Source: Chondrosia reniformis
Taxonomy: Eukaryota > Porifera > Demospongiae > Chondrillida > Chondrillidae
Assembly (NCBI GenBank): GCA_947172415.1
Contig: OX359195.1
Coordinates: 3,509,501 to 3,573,500, forward strand
Length of the DNA: 64,000 nt
Direction of reading: 5' to 3'
Made by a program: the position numbers and the translations under genes. Positions 1 through 11,079 of the stretch are shown piece after piece (the stretch's first letter is position 1; each line of letters begins with the position of its first letter). The notes under the pieces were generated by a model. The model did not search any database and was not told the DNA's origin. It saw only the letters and a list, made by a program, of their open reading frames with translations.

Positions 1-154
1 TGTAGGTTCTAATACTAGTTATACTAGGTACTAGGTATTTACTAGTTGATTGTGCTAGTTCTTTGTACTAGTTGTATGTTCTAGTTGTGTGTACTAGTTG
101 TGTGGACTGGTTCTATGTACCACTTGTATATTCTAGTGGTATGAAATGGTACGG
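1..154 (+). repeat. 13-bp satellite, forward polarity, left edge
   Basis: Diverged tandem copies of a 13-bp unit, consensus TACTAGTTGTATG, on the + strand. The array runs off the left edge of the window and ends where the Penelope-like remnant begins. No gene is supportable in it. Confidence 0.9.
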
Positions 155-186
155 ATTGTTTGTTGCGATAATATTTCCCAGTTGTG

Positions 187-230
187 TCTCAGCAACACAA
201 TTTATTTATCAAATTTGGACATTTCTACCC
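187..230 (+). repeat. Left inverted copy of the Penelope-like 3' tail
   Basis: Reads TCTCAGCAACACAATTTATT onward to ACCC at 230. This is the reverse complement of 829-872 with a few mismatches (for example GGACATTTCTACCC against GGACGTTTCCACCC). It defines one end of the element. Confidence 0.85.
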
Positions 231-284
231 AAGAGCAATGACTGCCAAACAAACAAAAAGGAGGAGTTTTCCCTTTGTCTTCCT

Positions 285-715
285 TATATCAAGGCTTGAG
301 TGAAACTTTACAGAGAACCTGCCAACCATTGAATATCAGGATTGCCAACAAAGCTACGAATACCTTGAGGTCAATCTTAACTAAAGTCAAGACACCCTTA
401 GACAGCTATCGGAAGACTGGTGTCATATACCAAATTCCCTGAAATTGAGGTGAAGTATACATCGGTGAGACCTGCAAAACCATCAATGGAAGAGTGAAGG
501 AGCACAAGAGGTCCGTGTGTAGAATGAACACAAACAATTCTATAGCTGTTCATGTTATGAATACTTCATACGACATCGCATGGGACCAAGCTACCATCAT
601 AACCAAGGAGACCCACAGACTAAAGAGAAAGACTAAAGAAGACATGCTGATTCAGAAAACTCCTATGGACCCAGGGTTACCTTTAGATCTCATTTGGAAT
701 GACATTCTTAACTAA
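285..715 (+). pseudogene. Penelope-like GIY-YIG endonuclease, degraded
   Basis: C-terminal endonuclease of a Penelope-like element, which nicks target DNA for integration. Reading on the + strand gives a linker (PYIKGLSETL, as in the second remnant), then VIYQIP, then VYIGETCKTINGRVKEHKRS, and the family-typical tail NNSIAVHVMNTSYDIAWD. The GIY-like and YIG elements and the conserved Arg and His-Lys-Arg positions are visible. The frame is broken between IP and VYIG, where the first Cys of the family CxxC insert has become a stop (TGA) and a one-base shift follows. The open stretch from 494 to 715 covers only the second half. It is paralogous to the segment at 23184-23384. The remnant is not expected to make a working enzyme. 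Confidence 0.8.
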
Positions 716-813
716 CACCGTAATTTACTTCAATTCATTATGTGGCATTACATCATTACTCATTCCCTGTCACCTTCCCTATTTAAACTTGGTTTGTAGT
801 CCTCTCCTCATTG

Positions 814-840
814 CTGATGAAGACCTTCGGGTGGAAACGT
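814..840 (+). other. Hammerhead-ribozyme-like core motif in Penelope-like 3' region
   Basis: CTGATGA (814-820) is followed by a short hairpin ACC-TTCG-GGT (823-832) and GAAAC (834-838). This is the order of the conserved hammerhead core (CUGANGA, stem II, GAAA). Two unpaired bases before stem II and one after depart from the canonical core, and a clean stem I/stem III partner with GUC was not found upstream. It may be degenerate or inactive. Penelope-like elements are known to carry hammerhead motifs near their termini. Confidence 0.4.
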
Positions 841-872
841 CCAAATTTGATAAAAAATTTGTGTTGCTGAGA
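829..872 (+). repeat. Right copy of the Penelope-like inverted end
   Basis: Reverse complement partner of 187-230. It overlaps the 3' half of the hammerhead-like motif. Confidence 0.85.
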
Positions 873-889
873 CTCATCTCAATCCCTTT

Positions 890-3800
890 ACTAATACTAG
901 TGGTGTGTACGAGTTGTATGTACTGGTTGTATGAACTAGTTGTATGTGCTTATTTATATGTACTTTTTATATGTGTATAAACTAGGTATATATACTATTT
1001 GTATATATGTACTAGTTGTATGTACTAATTGTATGTACTAGTTGTATATACTAGTTGTATGTACTAGTTCTTTTTATTATATAGTTGCATGTTCTATTTA
1101 TAATAACTAGTCATATATTAATGTACTAGGTATATGTACTAGTTGTATGTACTAATTTTAGGTTCTAATTTTATATATTAATTTATGTACTGGTTGTATT
1201 TACTAGTTGTATGTACTCGATAACAGTTGTGTGTACTAGTTTTATGCACTAGTTTTATCTACTAGTTATATGTACTATTTATATGTACTAGTTATATGTG
1301 TATGTTCTAGTTATATTTACTAGTTGTATGTACTAGTTGTAATCACTAGTTATAGGTACTAGTTGTATATTCTAGTTTTATGTACTTGTAAAACGTACTT
1401 GTTGTATGTACTAGATATATGTACTAGTTGTATGTCCTAGTTTTATGTACTAGTTGCATATACTAGTTATGTACTAGTTGTATGGACTAGTTGGATGTAG
1501 TGGTTGTATGTACTGGTTATATGTAGTAGTTGTGTGTACTATTTATATGTACTAGTGGCATGTACTAGATTTATGTAGAAGTTGTATGTACTAGTTGCAG
1601 CTTCTAGTACTAATTATACACGGTTCTAGGTAGGTACTAGTTGTATGTAATAGATAGTAATTGCTTATACTAGTTGTATGTACTAGTTATATGTTCTAGT
1701 TGTATGTACTAGTTGTGTGTAATTGTTGTATGTACTTGTTGTATGTACTAGTTGTATGTACTAGTTGCATGTACTAGTTGTATGTACTAGTTGTATGTCC
1801 TAATTTTATATACTAGTTGTATATACTAGTTGTATGTACTAGTTGTAGTTTCTAGTAGTAGTTATAATAGGTACTAGGCAGGTACTAGTTTTATTTATTA
1901 GTTGTATGTACTAGTCGTATGTATTCCATACTAGTTGAATGTACTAATTGTATGTACTACTTGTAGGTTCTAGTACTAGTTATATTAGGTACTAGGTCTG
2001 TACTAGTGTTATGTACTAGTTTGTTGAACCAGATGTATGTACTAGTTGTATGTACCGCTTGTATGTACTAGTTGCATGTATTCGTTGTGCGTACTAGTTG
2101 TATGTACTATTTATATCTTCTAGTTATATGTACAAGTTGCAGTAGTAGTTGTATGTACTTGTCATACATAGTAATTGAATGTGCTACTTATAGGTACTAG
2201 TTATATGCATATGTACTAGTGGTATGTTCTAGGGTTATGTACTACATATATAACAGTTGATTGTACTAGTTGTTTGCACCAGCTATGTTCTAGATGAATG
2301 TACTAGTTGTATGTACAAGTTGTATGTTCTAGATAATAGTTGCTTATACTAGTTGTATGTACTAGTTATATATACTAGTTGTGTGTAATTGTTGTATGTA
2401 CTTGTTGTATGTACTAGTTGTTTGTACAGTACTAGTTGTAGGTACTAGTTGTATATGCCATTTATAAGTACTAGTTATATGTGTATATACTAGTTACAGG
2501 TAGTAGTTGTGTGTACTAGTTGTACCCACTAGTTGTACCCACTAGTTGTACCCACTAGTTGTATGTGCAATTTGTATTAACTAGTTGTATGTACAATTTC
2601 TAAGCACTAGTTATATGTGTATGTACTGGATATATGTACTAGTGGTATGAACTAGTTGTGTGTAATTGTTGTATGTACTAGTTATATCTACTAGTTGTAG
2701 GTTCTAGTTGTGTGCATTAGTTGTATGTACTAACACTAGTTATATTTACTAGTTGTACCCACTAGTTGTACCCACTAGTTGTATGTGCAATTTGTATTAA
2801 CTAGTTGTATGTACAATTTCTAAGCACTAGTTATATGTGTATGTACTGGATATATGTACTAGTTGTATGTACAATTTCTAAGCACTAGTTATATGTGTAT
2901 GTACTGGATATATGTACTAGTTGTATGAACTAGTTGTGTGTAATTGTTGTATGTACTAGTTATATCTACTAGTTGTAGGTTCTAGTTGTATGCATTAGTT
3001 GTATGTACTAACACTAGTTATATTTACTAGTTGTAGTTACTAGTTGTACGTACTAGGTGTATGTAGTAGTTGTATGTTCTAATTGTATGTACTACTTGTA
3101 TGTACTAGTTGTATGTACAAGTTGTATGTACTATTTGTAAGTACTAGTTATAAGTACTAGCTCTTTCTAATAGTTGTATGTACTAGTTATATGTTCAAGT
3201 TGTTTGTTCCAGTTTTATGTACTAGATGTATGTACTAGGTCTATCTCCTATTTATATTCCCTAGTTATATGTATATGTACTAGCTATACATAGTAGTTGT
3301 GATTACTTGTAATATGTACTACTTATAAGTACTAGTTGTATGAACTAGTTGTGTGTACTGGTTGTATTTACTAGTTGTATGTACTAGTTGTAGGTTCTAA
3401 TACTAGTTATACTAGGCACTAGGTAGGTACTGATTGTATTCACTATATACTAATTGTATGTACTAGTTGTATGAACTAGTTGTATGTGCTAGTTGTAGGT
3501 TACAGTACTAGTTATACTAGGAATTTGGCAGGTACTAGTTGTATGCACTAGTTATATGGACTAGTTGTATGTACTAGTTTTATGTACTAGTTGTATGTAC
3601 TCCATGCTAGTTGTATGTACTAGTTGTATGTACTAGTTGTATGTACTAGTTGTAGGTACTAGTTGTAGTTCCAAGTTGTAATTAGTAGTAAAATTTAATA
3701 GTTACTTATTGTATGGACTAGGTGTATGCACTAGTTGTATGGACTAGTTGTATGGACTAGTTGTATGTACTAGTTTTATATACTAGTTTTATGTACTCCA

Positions 3801-4299
3801 TGCTAGTTGTATATACTAGTTGTATGTACTAGGTATATGTACTAGTTGTATATACGAGTTGTATGTACTAGTTGTATGTACTAGTTGTAGGTACTAGTTG
3901 TAGTTCCAAATTGTAACTAGTAGTTATATATACTAGTTGTATTTACTTATTGTATGGACTAGGTGTATGTACTAGTTGTGTGTAATCGTTCTATGTACTA
4001 GATATATTTACTAGTGGCAGGTTCTAGTTGTATGTAGTAGTTGTATTTATTAATAACTAGTTGTAAGTACTAGTTGTATGTACAAGCTGTATGTACTAGT
4101 TTTAGGAACTCCATACTAGTTGTGTGTACTCCATTCTAGTTGTATGTACTAGTTTTATGTACTCCAGACTAGTTTTATGTTCTAGTCGTATGTACTGGTC
4201 ATATTTTCTATTTGTAGGTTCTATTTGGATGTACTAGATGTATGAACTAGTAACTAGTTGCATGTACAAGTTTAATGTACGAGTTGAAGGTGCTAGTTG
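890..4299 (+). repeat. 13-bp satellite, forward polarity
   Basis: Continuous diverged TACTAGTTGTATG array. Frequent variants include TTATATGTGTATGTACT spacers and CTAGTACTAGTTATACTAGGTACTAGG blocks. No coding frame, RNA gene or other element is recognisable in this stretch. Confidence 0.9.
2520..2940 (+). repeat. Higher-order duplication within the satellite
   Basis: The block containing TTGTACCCACTAG units followed by TATGTGCAATTTGTATTAAC and CAATTTCTAAGCACTAG recurs at an offset of 220 bp (landmark GTATGTGCAA at 2561 and 2781). The CTAAGCACTAG part recurs once more about 58 bp later (near 2879). This is a local tandem duplication of several satellite units. Confidence 0.75.
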
Positions 4300-4301
4300 T
4301 A

Positions 4302-4600
4302 CAGTTGGGTCTGGTTAAGTCAAATCTCTTGGGACAAATAAAAAACTTCCACTTATCCAAAATTTCCAGGATCGGCTCTATGTGGCATGCACCAATTTAA
4401 ACACATTCACATAAGAAATATTACACAAATGTAAGCACCTGTTGATACTTTTCCTTGTCCTTCACAATCGTAGAAAGGGTGTTTGGAATGATACCGAATT
4501 CTTCAGCAACTTCCTTCTGCTTCCCAGCTGGGTGCTTCTCAACAGCATCAATGAGTTCGATCTTCCTCTTTAAAGGCAAAGGGTGAAGTTTTCAACCAGT
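4302..4600 (-). mobile_element. pogo/Tigger-type DNA transposon fragment
   Basis: One terminus begins CAGTTGGGTCTGG directly after a TA dinucleotide (4300-4301), as expected for the Tc1/mariner-pogo superfamily, which inserts at TA. Just inside it lies a minus-strand fragment of the transposase HTH domain (4431-4576). The rest of the transposase and the other terminus are missing, replaced at about 4608 by a piggyBac-like end. A stump only. Confidence 0.6.
4431..4585 (-). pseudogene. Tigger/CENP-B-type N-terminal HTH fragment
   Basis: About 50 codons on the minus strand read PLKRKIELIDAVEKHPAGKQ, then KEVAEEFGIIPNTLSTIVKD, then KEKYQQ, ending at a TAA. This matches the first helix-turn-helix (psq/CENP-B N-terminal type) of pogo/Tigger transposases, which binds the transposon ends. 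The family pattern of a KRK-rich start, a G/Q-K-x-x-VA-x-x-F-G-I helix and S-T-I-x-K-D-K is clear. No ATG precedes the match and no DDE catalytic domain follows. It is a dead transposase fragment rather than a domesticated CENP-B-like gene, because the frame ends within 50 codons. Confidence 0.7.
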
Positions 4601-4607
4601 CGTTCTC

Positions 4608-4955
4608 AAAATTAACCCTTTATTGACCGCAGACGACATGCATTGTCATGATAATTATATGCAGCCGATAACCGTTGACGATATACATCGTCATAGATAG
4701 GCCGCAGGCTTTCCCAGTACATTATTAGCATATGCGACGCCTAAGCAAACTCTAACAGGTGTTAAGTGGTCGTTAGACAGTGGCACTTTACGATTAGTGT
4801 ACACAGGTGACAGGAACCTTCCCTCCGTGGCGAAAAAGCCTTTGAATTAACCGTATACCTACCGTGTAAGTGAAGGGAACTGACCAGGCTCTGAATGCGA
4901 CCACATAGAGTTAGGGTTAGGATTAGTGCCTGGTCCGTTCTCCTCACTTGATCTG
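4608..4955. mobile_element. Possible piggyBac-like transposon end or MITE
   Basis: TTAACCCTTTATTGACCGC at about 4612 resembles a piggyBac end: a TTAA target followed by CCCTTT. Two subterminal repeats follow, GACGACATGCATTGTCAT and GACGATATACATCGTCAT, spaced about 50 bp apart and each nearly palindromic. No transposase reading frame is seen. The opposite end is not certain. Satellite resumes at about 4965. Confidence 0.35.
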
Positions 4956-4964
4956 AAAAGCTAA

Positions 4965-7017
4965 ACTTGTTGTGTGTAGTAGTTGTATGTACTACTTGTA
5001 TATATTAATTGTATGTACTAGATGTACGTACTTCTTGTATAGACCAATTGTATGGACTAGTTGTATGTACTAGTTGTATATACTAGTACTAATTATTTTA
5101 ACTAGTTGTAAATACTAGTTGTATGTACTAGTTGTATGGAGTAGTTGTATGTACTAATTGTATATACTAGTTGTATATACTAGATATGTACCAGTTGTAT
5201 GCACTAGTTGTATGTTCTAGTTTTTTGTGCTAGCTATTTACTAGATGTATGTACTAGTTGTATGAACTAATTGTATTTACTAGTCATATGTACTAGTTGT
5301 AGTTACTAGTTGTATATACTAGTTGTATATATTAGTTGTATGTACTAGCTGTACTTACTAGTTACTAATTGTATGGCCAAGTTGTGTGTACTAGTTGTAT
5401 GTTAAAGTTGTATAAACTAGGTCTATGTACTAGTTGTATGTACTAATGTTTTTACAAGTGGTATGTTCTAGTACTGCTTATATTTCTAGTTGTAGGTTAT
5501 ATGTGTATGTTCTAGTTGTATGTACTAGAACTAGTTATACCTACTAATTGAATGTACTACTTATATGTTCCAGTTGTATGAAGTGGTTGTATGAATTTAG
5601 TTGCACGTACTAATTTTTGGAATAGTTGTATATCCTAAAACTGGTTGTATGTAGGCACTTGGTATGTGTACTAGTATTATGTACTATTTATAAGCACTAC
5701 TTACATGTGTATGAACTAGTTATAAGAAGTTGCTGTGTGAACTACTTATATGCACTAGTTGTATGTACAGATTGTTTGCACTAATTGAATGTACTGGTTG
5801 TATGTACTAGTTGTATTATCCAGTTGTATGTACTATTTATCAGCACTAGTTATATGTATATGTACCAGCTATTTGCAGTAGTTTTGTGTAATATATATAT
5901 GAACTAGTTGCATGTACTAGTTTTATGTATAAATTGTATGTACTAGTTTTACCTTCTAGTACTAATTATTCTCGGTTCTAGGTAGGTACTAATTGTATGT
6001 ACTAGTATTATGCACTAGTTGTATGTACTACGTTTATGTTCTAGTTGTAGGTCCTAGAACGTGTTATACTAGGTACTACGTAGGAACTAGTTGTATGTAC
6101 TAGATACTAGTTGTATGTACTAGTTATATGTACTATTTAGATGAACAAGTTATATGTGTATGTTCTAGTCATATGTACTAGTTGTATGTAGATGTTGTAT
6201 GAACTAGTTATATGTATGATTGATACGTGTATGTATGTGTATGTATGTGTAGTTACATGTGTATGTAGTAGTTATATGCAGTAGCTGTGTGTAAAAGTTA
6301 TATGTACTAGTTGTATGTGCTAGTTGTTTGTCCAAGTACTGGTTATATGTATTAGTTGTAGGTACTAGGTGTATGCACTATTTGTATGTACTATTTATAA
6401 GCACTACTTACATGTGTATGTACTAATTATAAGTAGTAGTTGTGTGTACTAGATATATGTACTAGTCACATGTACTAAATGTATGTACTAGTTGTATGTA
6501 CTAGTTGTATATACTAATTGTATGTACTAGTTATATTAACTAGTTGTATTTACTAGACGTATGTACTTTTTGTATGTACTTGTTGTATGTACTAGTTGTA
6601 TGTACAGGTGGTTTGTACTTATTGTTTGTACTGGTTGAATGTACTAATTGTGTGTACTAGTTGTATGTACTCTTTATAAGCACTAGTTAAATATATATGT
6701 ACTAGTTATATTTAGTAGTTGTGTGTATTAGTTATAGCAACAAGTTGCATGTACTATGTTTTATGTATAAATTGTGTGCACTAGTTTTAGCTTGTAGTAC
6801 TATTTATACTCGGTTCTAGGGAGGTGCTAGTTTTATGTTCTAGATAGTAGTTGCTTATACTAGTTGTATGTACAAGTTGTGTGTAATTGTTGTATGTACT
6901 AGATGTAGGTACTAGTTTTATGTACTAGTTATATGTACTAGTTGTATGTACTAGTCGTATGTACTCCATACCAGTTGCATGTACTAGTTGTATATACTAG
7001 TTAGACGGACTAGTTGT
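4965..7017 (+). repeat. 13-bp satellite, forward polarity
   Basis: Diverged TACTAGTTGTATG array. A short TATG/TGTA microsatellite-like run sits at about 6218-6265. Nothing else recognisable. Confidence 0.9.
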
Positions 7018-7091
7018 ATGAATAATCGATGTGATAATCAAACCACAAGTAATAATCAATGAAACATCATAAAGAGGGTTAAACATGAAAG

Positions 7092-7166
7092 AAGCAATTG
7101 CTGGGAATTGAACCCAGGACAGCTGGTTATGACCACCAGTTGCTCTGCCACTGAGCTACAACTGCC
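7092..7166 (-). other. tRNA-like head of SINE unit 1
   Basis: On the minus strand it starts GGCAGTTGTAGCTCAGTGGC. A 7-bp acceptor stem can form with AATTGCT (two G-T wobbles). D arm, anticodon stem CTGGT/ACCAG and a T arm with GGTTCAATTCC are present. The 7-nt anticodon loop GGTCATA lacks U33 and places CAT out of register, so it is unlikely to be a working tRNA-Met. Confidence 0.6.
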
Positions 7167-7431
7167 ACAGCAATGCCTCTCCCATTTTCTCCCTCTTAAA
7201 CTAACTACAACCAATAATAAGTGTACATTCTTAAGTAGTGGTGATTCACTTCATCAGACAAGCTGATAATCAAGACCCAGCCCATTTCCAGTGGGAGGGG
7301 CCATCTTAACCAATGGGTCGCTGGCCACCATCAACCACAGGAGAGCTGGGTAAATCTATGAATAATCGATGTGATAATCAAACCACAAGTAATAATCAAT
7401 GAAACATCATAAAGAGGGAAAAACACGAAAG

Positions 7432-7503
7432 AAGCAATTGCTGAGAATTGAACCCAGGACAGCTGGTTATGACCACCAGTTGCTCTGCCACTGAGCTACA
7501 ACT
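7432..7503 (-). other. tRNA-like head of SINE unit 2, truncated
   Basis: Same tRNA-like sequence as at 7092-7166, with one G-to-A change in the T arm. The 5' acceptor strand is lost at the junction with satellite. Confidence 0.6.
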
Positions 7504-10500
7504 AGTTGTATGTACTGGTTGAATGTCCTAATTGCATATACTAGTTGTAGGTTCTAGTACTAGTTATACTAGGTACTAGGTAAATACTAGTTGTATGTAC
7601 TAGTTGTTTGAACCAGTTGTGTGAACTAGTAGTATGTACTGCTTGTATGTACTAGTTGCATGTACACGTTGTATGTACTAGTTGTATGTACTAGTTGTAT
7701 CTACTTTTTATATGTACTTGTTATATGTGTATGTACAACTTGCAGTACTAGTTGTATGTACTAGCTATATGTACTATTTGTATGTACTAGTTGTATAAAC
7801 ATTTGATATGTACTAGTTACATGTGTAGGTACTAGTTATAGCAGTAGTCTTGTATATTAGTTATAAGTACTAGATGCATGTACTAGTTGTAGGACTAGTT
7901 GTATATACTAGTTTATATGTACAATTTGTATGTACTAGTTGTATGTCTGATTGATATGGATTAGTTGCATGTGTATGCAGTAGTTATATGCAGTAGTTTT
8001 GTGTACTAGTTTTATGTACTACTTGTATGTACTAGTTGAATGTACTACTTTTATGTTCTAGTTGTAGGTCCTAGAACGTGTTATACTAGGTACTAAATAG
8101 GTACTTGTTGTATGTACTAGATACTAGTTGTATGTACTAGTTAAATTTACTATTTAGATGAACAGGTTATATGTGTATGTTCTAGTCATATGTACTAATT
8201 GCATCTACATGTTGTATGAACAAGTAGTAAGTACTAGTTGTATGCATTAGTTGCATGTAATTGTTGTATGTCCTATTTATATGTACTAGTTGTTTGTTCT
8301 AATTGTATGTACTAGTTGTATGTTCTAGTTGTTTGTACTAGTTTTATGTACTAATTCTATGTACTCATTCTATCTACTAATTCTATGTACTAGTTGTAGG
8401 TTTAGTTGCATATCCTAGTTGTATGAACTATTTGTATTTACTAATTGTATGTACTAGTAGTATGTTCTAGTTGTGTGTCCTCATTACTAGATGTATGTTC
8501 TTGTTGATTGCACTAGTCTTATTTACTAGCATTAGATATATTTTCTAGTTGTAGGTAATAGTTGTATGTACTAGTTATGTAATAGTTATATGTACTAATA
8601 GTTTGTACTAGTATTATGTCCTATTTATATGTACTAGTTTAATGTGTATGTTGTAGACATATGTACCAGTTGTATGTACAAATTTTATGTACTAGTTGTA
8701 GGTACTACATATATGTACTAGTTGAATCTGATAGTTGCAAGTGTTAGTTTCATGTTTAGATGCTTGTACCAGTTGTATGTACTAGATACATGCACTCGTT
8801 GTTTGTTCTTATTCTATGGACTAGTAGTAGTACTAGTTGTATGGCCTAGTTATATGGACTCGTCCTATGTACTAATTCTGTGTACTAGTTGTATGTACTA
8901 GTTTTATGAACTTTTTATATGTACTAGTTAAATGTGTATTAACTAGGTGTATGCACTAGTTGCATGTACTAATGACATGTACTAGTTGTATGTACTATTT
9001 ATATGTAATAGTTATATGACTATGTACTAGGTATATGGACTACTTATATGTACTAATTGTATGTACTAGCTGTATGTACTAGTTGTATGTACTAGTACTT
9101 GTTTTCTTTAGTTGTAGGTACTAGTTGTTTTTATTAGTTGTGTGTAGTACTTGTATGTACTAATTGTGTATAGTAGTTGTATGTATTGGTTGTAGGTACT
9201 AGAAATGTAACAGTTGTATGTACTAGTTGAATGTACTAGTTGTTAGTACCAGCTGTGTTCTAGATGTATGCAGTAGTTGTATTTACTAGTTGTATGTACA
9301 ATTTGTATGTACTAGTTATATGTTCGATTGATATGTACTAGTTACATGTGTATGTAGTAGTTATATGCAGTATCTGTGTGTAATAGTTATATGTACTAGT
9401 TGTATGTACTAGCTGTATGTACTAGCTGTATGTACTAGTTTTGTGTAATAGTTGCATGTTCTACTTGTAACTACTAGTTGTATGTACTAGTTGTACCTAC
9501 CAGTTGTATGCACTAGTTGTATATACTAATTGTATGTACTAGTTGTTTGTGCTAGTTTAATGCACTAGTTATATGTACTCGTTCTATGTATTAATTCTAT
9601 GTACTAGTTGCAGTATTAGTTGTATTTCCTAGTTGTATGAACTATTTGTATTCATTAAATGTATGTACTAGTGGTATGTTCTAGTTGTATGTACTCATTA
9701 CTAGATGTGTGTACTTGTTGAATGCACTAGTCTTATGAACTAGAACTAGTTACATTTACTACAAGTTATATGTACCAGTTGTAGGTAGTAGTTGTATGTT
9801 TTATATGTATGAACTAGTTGTATGTACTGGCTGTATGTACTGGCTATATGTACTAATTATGTACTACTTGAATGTATTAGTTGTATGTACTTTTGTATGT
9901 ACTAGTTGTATGTACAAGTTATTTTTACTAGTTGTATGTACTAGATGCATGTACTAGTTGTATGTACTCTTTGTATTTCTTTGTTGTATTCAGTAGTTGT
10001 AGGTACTGGTTGTATGTACTAGTTTTTTGTCCTACTTGCATGTACTAGTTGTTTGTATTTACTAGTTTTTGTACTTGTTCTATGTACTAGTTTTATGTAC
10101 TCTTTCTATGTACTAGTTGTATGTACTAGTTGTAGTATTAGTTTTATGTCCTACTTTATATGAACTATACATTTGGATTTACTAATTGTATATACTAGTG
10201 GTATGTTCTAGTTGTATATACTCGCTACTAGATTTTTGTACATGTTGTTTGCACTAGTTGTATGTACTAGCACTTGTTATATTTACTAGTTTAAGGTATT
10301 AGTTGTATGTACTAGTTGTATGTAGTAGTCGTATGTACTAGTTGTTTGTACTAGTTTTATGTACTAGTTTTGTGTACTAGTTGCATGCACTACTTGTATA
10401 TACTAGTTGTATGCACTAGTTGTACGTACTCTTTGTATTTACTAGTTTTATGTACTAGTTGTATGTACTAGTTGTTTGTACTAGTTTTATGTACTAGTTA

Positions 10501-11069
10501 TATATACTCGCTCTATGTACTAATTCTCTGTATTAGTTGTCGTATTTGTTGTAGGTCCTAGTTGTGTGAACTATTTGTATTTACTAATTGCAGGTAATAG
10601 TGGTATGTTCTAGTTGTATGTACTCGTTACTAGATGTATGTATTTGTTGAATGCACAAATTGTATGTACTAGCACCAGTTATAGTTACTAATGTAGGTAC
10701 TGGTTGAATGTACTAGTTTCATGTAGTAGTTGTATGTACTAGTTTTATATCCTATTTATAGTAGTGGTTGTATATTTCTAATTGAATGAACTAGTTGTAT
10801 ATACTAGTGTTATGTAAAAGTTATGTATTACTTGTATGTATTATTTATATGAACTAGTTGTATGTACTAGTTATATGCACTAGTTGTATGTACTAGTTTT
10901 ATGTACTACTTATATATACTTGTCATATGTAGAAGTTGTTTGTAGTAGTTGTATGTACTAGATGTATGCACTAGGTCTATGTACTATTTATATTAACTAG
11001 TTATATGTAAATGCACTAGCTATATGTAGTGGTTGTGTGTACTAGCTATATATACTGGTTCTATGTACT
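7504..11069 (+). repeat. 13-bp satellite, forward polarity
   Basis: Diverged TACTAGTTGTATG array with many TTATATGTACT and TACTAGTTTTATG variants. No other feature is recognisable. Confidence 0.9.
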
Positions 11070-11079
11070 AGTTGTAGTA
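11070..11079. repeat. Candidate target-site duplication, left
   Basis: AGTTGTAGTA. The same 10 bp recur at 12792-12801 just after the (ATT)n tail of the retroelement. Part of it is satellite-like, so chance is not excluded. Confidence 0.5.

Larger units (their letters stand above)
155..885 (+). mobile_element. Penelope-like element remnant 1 (3' part with inverted ends)
   Basis: A non-satellite island carrying the C-terminal GIY-YIG endonuclease of a Penelope-like retroelement followed by its 3' non-coding tail. A 44-bp segment at 187-230 is the near-exact reverse complement of 829-872, so the fragment is bracketed by inverted copies of the element's own 3' tail. Penelope-like elements are known to carry terminal repeats in direct or inverted arrangements, so this fits the family. 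The reverse transcriptase part is absent. Satellite resumes at about 890. Confidence 0.75.
7018..7503 (-). mobile_element. tRNA-derived SINE, tandem partial dimer
   Basis: A 340-bp unit (7018-7357) is followed by a truncated second unit (7358-7503). The first 146 bp of each unit match with only a handful of differences. On the minus strand each unit has a tRNA-like head (A box TAGCTCAGTGGC, B box GGTTCAATTCC) followed by an unrelated AT-rich tail. The second unit stops inside the tRNA acceptor stem and runs directly into satellite (ACAACTAGTTG). The arrangement fits a Pol III SINE, not a tRNA gene. Confidence 0.65.

Noticed and set aside
72..299. 75-codon frame at the left edge
   Set aside because: Half satellite, half Penelope-like tail in the antisense-derived inverted repeat; no homology.
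900..4290. Regular short repeats suggesting a CRISPR array
   Set aside because: Units are directly adjacent 13-mers with no unique spacers, and the setting is eukaryotic.
4908..4925. TTAGGGTTAGGATTAG as a telomeric repeat
   Set aside because: Only about one and a half units; not an array.
7092..7166. Functional tRNA-Met gene
   Set aside because: The anticodon loop lacks U33 and CAT is out of register. Two copies sit in a SINE-like unit with identical non-tRNA tails.
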